Assembly: GCA_003220315.1 (NCBI GenBank)
Contig: QHSA01000066.1
Coordinates: forward strand, 1 to 35,619
Length of the DNA stretch: 35,619 nt
Direction: 5' to 3'
Origin: Candidatus Rokuibacteriota bacterium
Lineage (GTDB): Bacteria; Methylomirabilota; Methylomirabilia; Rokubacteriales; CSP1-6
Part shown: positions 9,107-17,932 of the stretch, one piece after another
Layout of the letters: each line of letters begins with the position of its first letter
How positions within the stretch are numbered: the first letter of the stretch is position 1
Position numbers and translations under genes: made by a program
Notes under the pieces: model-generated
What the model saw: only the letters and a program-made list of their open reading frames with translations
Told to the model about the DNA's origin: nothing
Database searches by the model: none

Positions 9107-10348
9107 ATGCCGCGGCGGGCCCGGGTCCTCGCGCTGATCATGGCCGGCGGCAAGGGCGAGCGGCTCCAGCCGCTCACCCGCGAGCGGTCCAAGTCGGCGG
9201 TGCCGTTCGGTGGGCGGTTCCGGCTCGTCGATTTCGTGCTGTCGAACTTCATGAACTCCGAGCTCCCGTCGATCTACGTGCTCGTCCAGTACAAGTCGCA
9301 GTCGCTCATCGAGCACCTGCGGGTCGCGTGGCGCACGAGCGGACAGCTGCCCGACTTCTTCGTCACGGTCGTCCCGCCGCAGATGCGCTTCGGGTCGGGC
9401 TGGTACCGGGGGACCGCCGACGCCGTGCTCCAGAACCTCAACCTGATCGACGACTTCAACGCCGACGTCATCGCGATCTTCGGCTCGGACCACATCTACC
9501 GGATGGACGTGACTCAGATGCTCGCCTTCCACCAGGCGGCCGGCGCCGACGTCACGATCGCCGCGCGACCGGTCCCCGTCGAGGACGCGTCCGCGTTCGG
9601 CGTGTTGCGCGTGGATCGGCGGGGGTGCGTCGTCGAGTTCGCCGAGAAGCCCTCGACGCCGGCGCCCACGCCCGACCAGACGGGCTGCGCCCTCGTCTCG
9701 ATGGGCAACTATCTCTTTTCGCGCCAGGCGCTCATCGCCGCGCTCCTGGCCGACGCACGGCGCTCGACCGACCACGACTTCGGCCGCTCGATCATCCCGG
9801 AGCTGGTGCCCGGCGGGCGCGTCTACGCCTACGACTTCCAGACGAACGAGGTGCCGGGGGTGAAGCCGTACGAGGAGCCCGCCTACTGGCGCGACGTCGG
9901 CACGATCGAGGCCTACTGGGAGGCCCACATGGACCTCCTCGGCGAGTCGCCGCGCTTCGATCTCGACAACCGCGCCTGGCCGATTCGGAGCGAGCACCAT
10001 CCCGGTCCGGCCGCGCGGTTCATCGGCGGGGACGTCGACAACGCCCAGATCGGCGAAGCGTCGCTCGTCAAGCGCGCCACGATCCGCAACTCGATCCTCG
10101 GCCGGAGCGTGTGGGTGAACGAGGGCGCCGCCATCGAGGACTCCATCGTCATGGACCACACGACGGTCGGCAAGGGCGCCCGGCTCCGGCGCGCGATCAT
10201 CGACCGCTTCAACATCATCCCCGCGGACACCGAGATCGGCATCGATTCTGCGCAGGACCGGCGGCGGTTCTTCGTCGACCGCACCGGGCTCGTGGTGGTG
10301 CCGCGCGGCGGGCGTCGCGAGTTCCTGAGGGGTCTCGAGGAATTTTGA
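9107..10348 (+). CDS. glgC: Glucose-1-phosphate adenylyltransferase
   Basis: Makes ADP-glucose from glucose-1-phosphate and ATP, the donor for glycogen or maltose-1-phosphate synthesis. The 413-residue protein begins with the nucleotidyltransferase loop AGGKGERLQPLT followed by KSAVPFGGRFRLVDFVLSN. It has WYRGTADAVLQNL, FGSDHIYRMD, EKP in the sugar-phosphate region and SMGNYLF. The C-terminal left-handed beta-helix repeats start around residue 310 (IRNSILGRSVWVNEGA). Length and layout are those of standard bacterial GlgC. ATG 9107 comes five bases after the upstream stop. Its TGA overlaps the TTG of the next gene, so translation is probably coupled. Confidence 0.95.
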   Translation: MPRRARVLALIMAGGKGERLQPLTRERSKSAVPFGGRFRLVDFVLSNFMNSELPSIYVLVQYKSQSLIEHLRVAWRTSGQLPDFFVTVVPPQMRFGSGWYRGTADAVLQNLNLIDDFNADVIAIFGSDHIYRMDVTQMLAFHQAAGADVTIAARPVPVEDASAFGVLRVDRRGCVVEFAEKPSTPAPTPDQTGCALVSMGNYLFSRQALIAALLADARRSTDHDFGRSIIPELVPGGRVYAYDFQTNEVPGVKPYEEPAYWRDVGTIEAYWEAHMDLLGESPRFDLDNRAWPIRSEHHPGPAARFIGGDVDNAQIGEASLVKRATIRNSILGRSVWVNEGAAIEDSIVMDHTTVGKGARLRRAIIDRFNIIPADTEIGIDSAQDRRRFFVDRTGLVVVPRGGRREFLRGLEEF

Positions 10349-12726
10349 CCCGCGCGATCGTCATCCACGGCCACTTCTACCAGCCGCCCCGCGAGAACCC
10401 CTGGCTCGAGTCCGTCGAGGTGCAGGATGGGGCGGCGCCGTTCCACGACTGGAACGAGCGGGTGACCGCCGAGTGCTACGCGCCGAACACCGCGGCGCGG
10501 CGCGTGGACGAGCAGAACCGCGTCCTGGACATCGTCAACAACTTCGAGAAGATCTCGTTCAACGCGGGTCCGACGCTGCTGGCGTGGCTCCAGCGCCATC
10601 GTCCCGACGTCTACGCCAAGATCGTCGCCGCGGACCGCGCGAGCGCGAGCGCGCGCGGCGGTCACGGCAACGCGATCGCGCAGGTGTACAACCACATGAT
10701 CATGCCGTTGGCGCTCCGGCGCGACAAGGTGACGCAAGTCCGGTGGGGCGTCGAGGACTTCCGCGCCCGGTTCGGCCGCGAGCCCGAGGGCTGCTGGCTC
10801 GCGGAGACGGCCGTCGACAACGAGACCCTCGAGGTGCTCGCCGAGGCCGGCCTCCGGTTCACGATCCTGGCGCCACACCAGGCGTGGCGCGTCCGGCCGC
10901 TCGGTGCCGAGGCGTGGGACGAGGTCAACGACCGCGTGGACCCGAGCCGCGCCTACCGCTGGCGCGGCCCCCGCGGGCTCGAGCTCGCGCTCTTCTTCTA
11001 CCACGCGCCGATCGCGCGGGGGATCGCCTTCGAAAACCTCCTCGAGCGGAGTGAGCATCTCGTCGCGTGGCTCTACGCGGCGTTCGCCGACACGCCCGAC
11101 CGGCCGCAGCTCGTCCACTGCGCGACCGACGGCGAGTCGTACGGCCACCACCGCCGCTTCGGTGAGATGGCCCTCGCCGCGGCGGTCCGCCAGATCGAGG
11201 CGGAAGGGTCGGTCGCGCTCACCAACTACGGCGCCTTCCTCGCCGCGCACCCGCCCACCGACGAGGTGGAGATCCACGAGCGCACCTCGTGGAGCTGCGC
11301 CCACGGCGTCGAGCGCTGGCGGTCCGACTGCGGCTGCCGGACCCGGAGCGACTGGCGGCAGGGGTGGCGCGCGCCCCTCCGGGAGGCGTTGGACTGGCTG
11401 CGCGACGCGATCGACCCCTTGTTCGAGGCGCGCGCCGGCGCGCATCTCAAGGACCCGTGGGCCGCGCGCGACGCCTACATCGACGTGCTCCTCGACCCGA
11501 GCCCGGCACGCCTCGACGCGTTCTTCGCGGCGCACCAGCGCACGCCGCTCGACGCGGCCGCCCGCATCGAGACCCGGCGGCTCCTCGAGCTCGCGCGCCA
11601 CCGCCTGCTCATGTACACCTCGTGCGGCTGGTTCTTCGACGAGATCTCGGCGCTCGAGCCCGTGCAGATCCTCCGCTACGCGTCCATCGCGCTCCAGTAT
11701 CTCGGCGACCTCGGCGGCGGCCGGCTCGAGCCGGAGTTCGTCCGCCGCCTCGAGGCGGCGCCGAGCAACATCCCCACGATCCGCGACGGCGGTGAAGTCT
11801 ACCGTCGGCTCATCCGCCCGACCGCGGTGGACCTCCGTCGCGTCATCGCCCACTACGCGATCACCGGGCTGTTCGACGAACACCCGAGCGAGGCGCGGAT
11901 CTATGCCTACCGGGTCGCGCGTCTCGACGAGTCGCGCGAGGCCTCCGACGACACCGCACTCCGCATCGCCCGCGTCCGCGTGAGCGCCCTGGCGACGGGC
12001 GAAACGCGCGAGATGATGTACGCCCTCGCCCACTACGGGCGTCACGACTTCTCGTGCGGGATCCGGGCGTGGGAGGACGTGACGACCTACGACGCGCTGC
12101 GTGCGGACCTCCTGCGGCGCTGGGCGCAGGGCAGCGTCGCGGACGTCGTCCGCGGCATGGACGAGCACTTCCCGGGCGAGCCCTTCACGCTCGCCCACCT
12201 GTTCCTCGACGAGCGCCGGCGCGTGCTCACGAGCCTCATCCACGCGGTGCTCGACCGGCACGAGGAAACGTACCGTCGCATCTGGGAGGAGAACCGAAAG
12301 CTTGTCCACGACCTCCGCCAGGTCGACGTGCCGATCCCGGAGGCGCTCCGGCTGGTCGCGCGGCACGTGCTCGAGCGGCAGGCGCGCGACGAGCTCGAGC
12401 GCCTCGACGTCCTCGACGCCATCCCCGAGCGCGTCTTCGGGATTGCGGCGGAGGCGAAGACGCTCGGCGTCGAGCTCGACCTCGGGCCCGTGCGCTTCGC
12501 GATGCGTCGCGCGGTCCAGCGCGCGCTCGAAGGGGTGGCAGCGGCCCCCACGGCCGAGCGCGTCGCCGCGGCGATGGCCCTGATCCGGGGCGCGCGTTCG
12601 CTCGCGCTGCCGTACGGCCACTGGGCCACACAGAACCAGTTCTTCGAGCTCTGGGGCGCTCACCCCGAGGCGCGCGCCGTGCTCGAGCCGCTCGCCGCGG
12701 CGCTCGGTTTCGAGCTCCCCGCGTGA
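10345..12726 (+). CDS. GH57 family glycoside hydrolase with DUF3536 domain
   Basis: A 793-residue protein with an N-terminal GH57 catalytic domain (IVIHGHFYQPPRENPWLE; Glu154 in GCWLAETAVDNETL; Asp262 in HCATDGESYGHHRRFGEM). It is followed by the long helical DUF3536 region (about 330-790, including MYTSCGWFFDEIS and YALAHYGRHDFSCG). Members are annotated as alpha-amylase/alpha-mannosidase-like; the substrate is probably alpha-glucan given the operon. TTG at 10345 is chosen because it forms a TTGA overlap with the glgC stop and because IVIHGHFYQP must be near the N-terminus. No signal peptide is present, so it acts in the cytoplasm. Its stop overlaps the GTG of glgE. Confidence 0.88.
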   Translation: MTRAIVIHGHFYQPPRENPWLESVEVQDGAAPFHDWNERVTAECYAPNTAARRVDEQNRVLDIVNNFEKISFNAGPTLLAWLQRHRPDVYAKIVAADRASASARGGHGNAIAQVYNHMIMPLALRRDKVTQVRWGVEDFRARFGREPEGCWLAETAVDNETLEVLAEAGLRFTILAPHQAWRVRPLGAEAWDEVNDRVDPSRAYRWRGPRGLELALFFYHAPIARGIAFENLLERSEHLVAWLYAAFADTPDRPQLVHCATDGESYGHHRRFGEMALAAAVRQIEAEGSVALTNYGAFLAAHPPTDEVEIHERTSWSCAHGVERWRSDCGCRTRSDWRQGWRAPLREALDWLRDAIDPLFEARAGAHLKDPWAARDAYIDVLLDPSPARLDAFFAAHQRTPLDAAARIETRRLLELARHRLLMYTSCGWFFDEISALEPVQILRYASIALQYLGDLGGGRLEPEFVRRLEAAPSNIPTIRDGGEVYRRLIRPTAVDLRRVIAHYAITGLFDEHPSEARIYAYRVARLDESREASDDTALRIARVRVSALATGETREMMYALAHYGRHDFSCGIRAWEDVTTYDALRADLLRRWAQGSVADVVRGMDEHFPGEPFTLAHLFLDERRRVLTSLIHAVLDRHEETYRRIWEENRKLVHDLRQVDVPIPEALRLVARHVLERQARDELERLDVLDAIPERVFGIAAEAKTLGVELDLGPVRFAMRRAVQRALEGVAAAPTAERVAAAMALIRGARSLALPYGHWATQNQFFELWGAHPEARAVLEPLAAALGFELPA

Positions 12727-14672
12727 GGGCACCCGGCGTGGGCGCGATCGTTCATCCGCGCCGCACCGTCGTGATCGAAGCCGTCGCCCCCACGGTCGAT
12801 GGCGGCCGGTATCCCGTGAAGCGCGAGGTGGGCGCCGTCCTCGAGGTGACGGCCGACATCTTCAAGGAAGGCCACGAGGTGCTCGTCGCCTCTCTGAAGT
12901 ACCGGCGGGCCGCCGAGCGCACGTGGCGAGACGCTCCGATGCGCCACATCGACAATGACCGCTGGGCAGGCACGCTCCCGCTCGACAGCGTCGGGCGGTG
13001 GGTCTTCACCATCGAGGCGCTCGCCGATCCGTACCGCTCCTGGCTCGCCGACCTCGCCAAGCGCCACGCGGCGGGGCAGGACCTCACGAGCGAGCTCGAG
13101 GAGGGGCTGGCGCTGATCCGCGCGGCGGCCGCGCGCGCCGGGGGTGAGGACGCCCGGCTCCTCACCGCGGCCGCGCGGCAGATCGAACGGGCACCCGGTC
13201 CCGACACGGCGGTCGTCTTCGCCAGCGAGGAGCCGCTGGTGCGGCTCATGGAGCGTCACCTCGACCACACCGACGCGACCTGGTGCGAGCGGGAGTTCGA
13301 GGTGATCGCCGACCGCGAGCGCGCGCGCTTCGCCGCGTGGTACGAGTTCTTCCCGCGCTCGAGCGGGACCTTCAAGGACGCCGAGGCGCAACTCGAGCGC
13401 GCGGCGGCGATGGGCTTCGACGTCGTCTACCTGCCGCCCATCCACCCGATCGGGCGTACGAACCGCAAGGGCAAGAACAACGCGCTCACGGCGCGGCCCG
13501 GCGACCCTGGAAGCCCCTGGGCGATCGGCAGCGCGGAGGGCGGCCACACGGCGGTCCACCCGGAGCTCGGCACCCTCGACGACTTCGACCGGTTCGTCGA
13601 GCGCGCGCGCAGCCTCGGCCTCGAGGTGGCGCTCGACTTCGCAATCCAGTGCTCGCCCGACCACCCGTGGGTCGCCGAGCACCCGGAGTGGTTCTTCCAC
13701 CGTCCCGACGGCACGATCAAGTACGCCGAGAACCCGCCCAAGAAGTACCAGGACGTCTACCCGCTCAACTTCCTCTGCCCGGACCCGGTCCCGCTCTGGC
13801 AGGAGATGCGGCGGATCCTCGAGTTCTGGATCGCCCACGGCGTCCGCGCGTTCCGCGTCGACAATCCCCACACCAAGCCGGTGAAGTTCTGGGCTTGGCT
13901 GATCGGCGAGGTCCAGGGCGCCCACCCGGACGTCATCTTTCTCTCCGAGGCGTTCACGCGGCCCAAGGTCATGAAGGCGCTCGCCAAGGCGGGATTCACG
14001 CAGTCCTACACCTATTTCACGTGGCGCAACGAGAAAGGGGAGCTGACCGACTATCTCGCCGAAATCACGACGTCGCCGGTGGCCGACTACTTTCGTGGCC
14101 ACCTCTGGCCCAACACCCCCGACATCCTCCACGCGACGCTCCAGGAGGGCGGCCGGCCCATGTTCAAGCTGCGCCTCGTGCTGGCGGCGACGCTCTCCTC
14201 GCTCTACGGCCTCTACTCGGGATACGAGCTCTGCGAGAACACACCCGCGGCGACCGGATCGGAGGAGTATCTCGACTCGGAGAAGTACGAGTTGAAGCGG
14301 CGCGACTGGAACGCCCCCGGCAACCTCGTGGACTTCGTCTCCCGCGTCAACCGGATCCGCCGCGAGAACCGTGCCCTCCACCTCTACACGAATCTGCGCT
14401 TCTACCACGCCGACAACGCGAGGGTCCTCTTCTACGGCAAGACGACCCCGGAGCGAGACAACGTCGTCTTCGTCGCGGCCAGCCTGGACCCGTTCGCGCC
14501 GCAGGCCTCCGTCGTGGAGCTGCCGATCGGCGAGCTCGGCATCGCCCCAGACCAGCCCTACCGGATGCACGAGCTCCTGAGCGACCGTTGGTTCGAGTGG
14601 CGGGGGCCCCGCGGCTACGTGGAGCTACACCCGGAGGTCGACCTCGCGCAGATCTTCGTCCTTCACGGCTGA
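12723..14672 (+). CDS. glgE: Alpha-1,4-glucan:maltose-1-phosphate maltosyltransferase
   Basis: A GH13_3 enzyme that transfers maltose from alpha-maltose-1-phosphate to the end of a glucan chain. The 649-residue protein has an N-terminal domain with the RYPVKREVGAVLEVTADIFKEGHE signature and a helical insert (EEGLALIRAAAAR). The barrel carries DVVYLPPIHPIGRTNRKGKNN, the nucleophile Asp380 in FRVDNPHTKP and Glu409 in FLSEAFTRP, matching the order in characterised GlgE. GTG 12723 overlaps the upstream stop (GTGA). It overlaps the convergent gene at its 3' end by ten bases. GlgE normally needs GlgM or TreS-Pep2 to supply maltose-1-phosphate; neither is in the window, though GlgC is. Confidence 0.95.
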   Translation: MRAPGVGAIVHPRRTVVIEAVAPTVDGGRYPVKREVGAVLEVTADIFKEGHEVLVASLKYRRAAERTWRDAPMRHIDNDRWAGTLPLDSVGRWVFTIEALADPYRSWLADLAKRHAAGQDLTSELEEGLALIRAAAARAGGEDARLLTAAARQIERAPGPDTAVVFASEEPLVRLMERHLDHTDATWCEREFEVIADRERARFAAWYEFFPRSSGTFKDAEAQLERAAAMGFDVVYLPPIHPIGRTNRKGKNNALTARPGDPGSPWAIGSAEGGHTAVHPELGTLDDFDRFVERARSLGLEVALDFAIQCSPDHPWVAEHPEWFFHRPDGTIKYAENPPKKYQDVYPLNFLCPDPVPLWQEMRRILEFWIAHGVRAFRVDNPHTKPVKFWAWLIGEVQGAHPDVIFLSEAFTRPKVMKALAKAGFTQSYTYFTWRNEKGELTDYLAEITTSPVADYFRGHLWPNTPDILHATLQEGGRPMFKLRLVLAATLSSLYGLYSGYELCENTPAATGSEEYLDSEKYELKRRDWNAPGNLVDFVSRVNRIRRENRALHLYTNLRFYHADNARVLFYGKTTPERDNVVFVAASLDPFAPQASVVELPIGELGIAPDQPYRMHELLSDRWFEWRGPRGYVELHPEVDLAQIFVLHG

Positions 14673-15190
14673 GGCGCCTTCGGAGCCGGCGGGTCGGGTG
14701 CCTCCGGAGCCGGCTGGAGCCTCGCCGCCGTCGGCTGAGGCACCGTGAAGACCATCGCCTGGACGTCCCAGCCTTGCTTGTCGAAGTAGACGAGCAGCCC
14801 GTCCTCGTAGAGGAAGATCTCGAAATCGCCATCATTGCCGACCTTGGACGGGTCGCCCCAGCCGTCGAGGACGAGCTTCTTGTTGAACGAGCCGGGCTTC
14901 GTGTCGAGCCGGAAGTCGCGGACGACGTCCTTCTTGTAGCCGTCCGCGGTGAGGAGCCCGAACTCCACGGTCATCCTGTACGTGCCCACGGGCGCCTGGG
15001 CGCCCTCGTAGACCCACTGCAGCGTGTCGTAGGCGTCGACCTTCTTCGGCGTGGTCTTCGTCGGTTGCCCGTACCGCGCGCGCACCGCCTCGGTCGTCGT
15101 CGTGCCCGGCGTGATCAGGCCCCACTCGGCCGCCCCCGCCGGGCAGGCGGCGAGCGCCAGTACAAGCAGGCCCGCGGCGGCGCCGCGCAC
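14663..15190 (-). CDS. Secreted protein with a BamE/SmpA-like start, function unknown
   Basis: A 175-residue exported protein. GTG 15190 gives a clear signal peptide (VRGAAAGLLVLALAACPAGAAEWG, probable cleavage after AGAA). The mature part opens with GLITPGTTTTEAVRARYGQPTK, resembling the GMTxxEVxxxLGxP turn of BamE/SmpA-like domains. It then runs through beta-like segments (LQWVYEG, MTVEFGLL, FEIFLYEDGLLVYFD) to a Pro/Ala-rich end. The frame is open upstream, but that sequence includes hairpin repeats and is not protein-like. An LxxC pattern (LALAAC) also allows a lipoprotein reading. It overlaps the glgE 3' end by 10 bases in convergent orientation. Role unknown. Confidence 0.65.
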   Translation of the reverse strand: MRGAAAGLLVLALAACPAGAAEWGLITPGTTTTEAVRARYGQPTKTTPKKVDAYDTLQWVYEGAQAPVGTYRMTVEFGLLTADGYKKDVVRDFRLDTKPGSFNKKLVLDGWGDPSKVGNDGDFEIFLYEDGLLVYFDKQGWDVQAMVFTVPQPTAARLQPAPEAPDPPAPKAPQP

Positions 15191-15202
15191 GGCTAGTTGG
15201 CT

Positions 15203-15269
15203 CGGAGGGGGGCTTCGCCCCCCTTCCGAAACCTCCCCCCAGGATCGGTTGCGCCGGCAAAGCCGGCGC
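15203..15269. repeat. Two strong intergenic hairpins
   Basis: Hairpin one is at 15203-15228, with GGGGGGC/GCCCCCC around TTC and outer CGGA/TCCG pairs. Hairpin two is at 15251-15269, with GCGCCGGC/GCCGGCGC around AAA. They fill the gap between gamma-glutamyltransferase (upstream) and the secreted-protein gene. Neither has a U-tract on either strand, so they look more like dispersed palindromic repeats than intrinsic terminators; an mRNA-stability role is possible. Confidence 0.55.
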
Positions 15270-15290
15270 TCGGAGGGCGGCTGCTTCGCA

Positions 15291-16886
15291 CTAGAACCCC
15301 AGCGCCGCGCCGTCGCCGCGTGGATCGGCGCCGCCCATGAGCGTGCCGTCACGCCGGACGATCCCGTGGGCGTGGCCGACCCGCGTGAAGAACTCCGGCG
15401 CCGTCTTCACGCGGTGGCCCCGCCCTTCCAGCGCGGCCACGACGCGGCCCGGCACGCGCGCCTCGATGTGGGTCGTGTCCGCCGGCTCGTCGGGCAGGAA
15501 CGCGCCGATCAGGAAGCGCGGCCGCTCGATCGCTTCCTGGATGTCCATGCCGTAATCGAGGACGTTGGTGACGACCTGCGCGTGGAACATCGCCTGACCG
15601 TTGCCGCCCATCGTCGCCAACGCCAGCAGGGGCTCGTCGTCCCGCGTGACGATGGAGGCGATGAGCGTGTGGAAGGGGCGCTTCCGGGGCGCCAGCGCGG
15701 CGGGATGCGCCGGGTCGAGGCTGAAGTGCCGGCCACGATTTTGTAGGACGACGCCCGTGCCCGCCACGACGACGCCGGAGCCGAAGGCGTTGAAGAGGCT
15801 CTGGATCACGCTGATCACGTTGCCGGCCGGGTCGGCGACGACGAACCCCGTCGTGTCCCCCTCGGGGTCGCCGAACGCGAACGACTGCGCCTTCTCCGGG
15901 TCGAACTGCGCGCGCCGACGCGCCGCGTACGCCTTCGAGAGCAGCGCCTCCACCGGCAGGCGCGCGTGGGCCGGGTCGCCGATCCACCGGTCCCGGTCGG
16001 CGTAGGCGAGCTTCACCATCTCGAGGAGCAGGTGAAGGTGCTCGACCGAGTGGACCTTGAGCGTCGCGAGCGGGAAGCCCTCGATCAGATTCAGCGCGAG
16101 CAGCGCTGCGAGCCCCTGGGTCGGCGGCGGCGTCTGGAAGACGCGGACGCCGCGATAGGTCGTCGCGATCGGCTCACCCCATTCGCCGGTGTGCGTGGCG
16201 AGGTCCTCCACCGTGAGGAAGCCCTCGGGCTCGAGCCGGCGCGCGATCGCCTGGCCGACACGCCCCGTGTAGAAGAGGCCGGGCCCGTCCGCGGCGAGGT
16301 CGCGGAGCGTGCGGGCGAGGTCGGGCTGGGCGAACCGCTCGCCGAGCGCTGGCGCGCGGCCGCCCGGGGCGAAGACCCGGTGCCACTCTGGATCCGGCGT
16401 CACCGACGCGTACTCGTGAATCGCCTGACTCACGAGCGACGAGATCGGGAACCCGTCGGCGGCGCTGATCGCCGGCCGCAGCAGATCCCCGAGCGGTCGT
16501 GTGCCGAAGCGCTCGAGGAGCATCGCCCACGCGCGGACGCAGCCCGGCACGCTGACCGTGGGCGGGCCGATCACCGGCAGGCGGTCGAGCCCGCGGCGGG
16601 CGAGCTCGCCGAGGCTCGCGCGCGCGCCGGAGCGGCCGCCGCCGTTCAGGAAGTGCACACGGCCCGTCGCGGCCTCGTAGTAGAGGCAGAAGAGGTCGCC
16701 GCCGAGGCCACAGCTGTTGGGCTGGGTCACCGCGAGCACGCCGTTGACGGCGACGGCCGCGTCGGCCGCCGTCCCACCCGATTTCAGCGTCTCGATGCCC
16801 GCGAGCGTCGCGAGCGGGTGCGCGGCGGCCACCATCCCTCGCGTGCCGAGCGCGACAGGCCGATGCGAATAGCCGATTTGCGGCAT
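15291..16886 (-). CDS. ggt: Gamma-glutamyltransferase
   Basis: An N-terminal-nucleophile hydrolase acting on gamma-glutamyl compounds such as glutathione. The 531-residue precursor shows GGTAADAAVAVNGVLAVTQPNSCGLGGDLFCL, LPVIGPPTVSVPG, TPPPTQG, and the autoprocessing site DTTGFVVAD with the nucleophile Thr345 starting the small subunit. The small subunit carries MGGNGQAMFHAQVVTNVLDYG. No signal peptide is seen (start MPQIGYSHRPVALGTRGM), so this member may be cytoplasmic, as many GGT-like proteins of environmental bacteria are. Where E. coli GGT has TTHY, this one has TTGF, so substrate preference may differ. ATG 16886 lies four bases after the stop of the HypE-like gene, so the two are co-transcribed. 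Confidence 0.9.
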   Translation of the reverse strand: MPQIGYSHRPVALGTRGMVAAAHPLATLAGIETLKSGGTAADAAVAVNGVLAVTQPNSCGLGGDLFCLYYEAATGRVHFLNGGGRSGARASLGELARRGLDRLPVIGPPTVSVPGCVRAWAMLLERFGTRPLGDLLRPAISAADGFPISSLVSQAIHEYASVTPDPEWHRVFAPGGRAPALGERFAQPDLARTLRDLAADGPGLFYTGRVGQAIARRLEPEGFLTVEDLATHTGEWGEPIATTYRGVRVFQTPPPTQGLAALLALNLIEGFPLATLKVHSVEHLHLLLEMVKLAYADRDRWIGDPAHARLPVEALLSKAYAARRRAQFDPEKAQSFAFGDPEGDTTGFVVADPAGNVISVIQSLFNAFGSGVVVAGTGVVLQNRGRHFSLDPAHPAALAPRKRPFHTLIASIVTRDDEPLLALATMGGNGQAMFHAQVVTNVLDYGMDIQEAIERPRFLIGAFLPDEPADTTHIEARVPGRVVAALEGRGHRVKTAPEFFTRVGHAHGIVRRDGTLMGGADPRGDGAALGF

Positions 16887-16890
16887 GACC

Positions 16891-17910
16891 TCAGGCTCCC
16901 CTGAAGAGCTTCGAGATCTCGTCCTGGGCGAAGGCGGTCAGCGGTTCGCGCCGGCTGCCGCTCACCAGCGTGAGGCCCTCGCCGCGCTCCACGACCTGGC
17001 CGATGAAGTGACAGTCGATGCCCTCGCGCGCGAGCGCGTGGATGACGATGGACGCGTCGCCGGGGGCGAGCGTCATGAGGAGCGCCCCCGACGCGATCGT
17101 GCCGAGCGGATCGAGACCGAACGCCTCGCAGAGCGTCCGGCCCTCGGGCAGCACGATGATCCGGTCCCGGTCGATCCGGAGCCCGACGCGCGCGGCGTCG
17201 GCCAGCTCGACGAGCGCCGTCGCCACCCCGCCCTCCGTCGGGTCGTGCATGGCGTGGACCGGGGCGAGCTCGCACGCGATCTCGACCTCGGGGAGCACGC
17301 TGAGCCCGGGCGCCCTGAGGAAGTTCCTGGCCTTCCGGATGGTCGCCGGCGGCACGCCGCGCGCGCGGAGCTCGGCCTCCTTCTCGCGCGCGATGATCGC
17401 CGCGCCCTCGAGCGGCACGCCCTTGGTGAGCACCACCGCGTCGCCGACGCGCGCGCCGCCCGTCGTCACGAGCCGGTCCTTCGCGACCTCGCCGAGCATC
17501 GCGCCGACGACGATCGGGCGGTCGAGGCCGTGCGTGATCTCCGTGTGGCCACCGACGAGCGCCACGTCGAGCTCATCGCACGCCGCGTGGAGCTGGTCGA
17601 AGAGCGACGCGACCGCGGCCTCGGTGGTCGCGCCGGGTGGAAGCAGGAGCGTCGCGAGGAACCAACGCGGACGCGCGCCGCGTACGGCGATGTCATTGGC
17701 GTTGACCTGGAGCGCGTACCAGCCGATCTCGTCGGTGGCGAACGTGATCGGGTCGGTGGTGGCCACGAGATAGCGGTCGCCCATGTCGATGACCGCCGCG
17801 TCCTCACCGACCTTCGGACCGACGACGACGCGGGGATCCCGGAGCGGGTGCTTGTCGAAGATCGCCTGCAGCGTCTCGGCACCAAGCTTGCCGATTGGCA
17901 GGAACTGCAT
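16891..17910 (-). CDS. AIR synthase-related protein, HypE-like
   Basis: A 339-residue ATP-binding protein of the PurM/HypE/ThiL/SelD superfamily. GEDAAVIDMGDRYLVATTDPITF and ALQVNANDIAVRGARPRWFLATLLLPP form the N-terminal ATP-binding half. VGGHTEIT and GDAVVLTKGVPLEGAAIIA follow, then HAMHDPTEGGVATAL in the C-terminal half. True HypE ends in a PRIC-type tail whose Cys receives the carbamoyl group; this protein ends ISKLFRGA without Cys, and no hydrogenase genes are near. It is therefore probably a different small-molecule kinase or ligase. MQFLPIGK at 17910 is preferred over 17934 because the latter start would overlap the divergent ftcD start. It forms an operon with ggt. Confidence 0.8.
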   Translation of the reverse strand: MQFLPIGKLGAETLQAIFDKHPLRDPRVVVGPKVGEDAAVIDMGDRYLVATTDPITFATDEIGWYALQVNANDIAVRGARPRWFLATLLLPPGATTEAAVASLFDQLHAACDELDVALVGGHTEITHGLDRPIVVGAMLGEVAKDRLVTTGGARVGDAVVLTKGVPLEGAAIIAREKEAELRARGVPPATIRKARNFLRAPGLSVLPEVEIACELAPVHAMHDPTEGGVATALVELADAARVGLRIDRDRIIVLPEGRTLCEAFGLDPLGTIASGALLMTLAPGDASIVIHALAREGIDCHFIGQVVERGEGLTLVSGSRREPLTAFAQDEISKLFRGA

Positions 17911-17932
17911 GCCGCCGAGTAGTATACACCGC
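17911..17932. promoter_or_regulatory. 22-bp divergent control region with palindromic TATA element
   Basis: The whole gap between the HypE-like gene and ftcD is 22 bases and contains GTATAC (17922-17927). This gives a -10-like hexamer on each strand (TATACA on plus at 17923-17928, TATACT on minus). Positions imply leaderless or nearly leaderless transcripts on the plus side. No convincing -35 boxes are seen. Confidence 0.3.

Noticed and set aside
9913-12732. A 939-codon open frame on the minus strand, and a similar one at 12660-14570
   Set aside because: Both are antisense shadows of glgC, the DUF3536 enzyme and glgE; composition is Arg/Glu/Asp-rich without domains.
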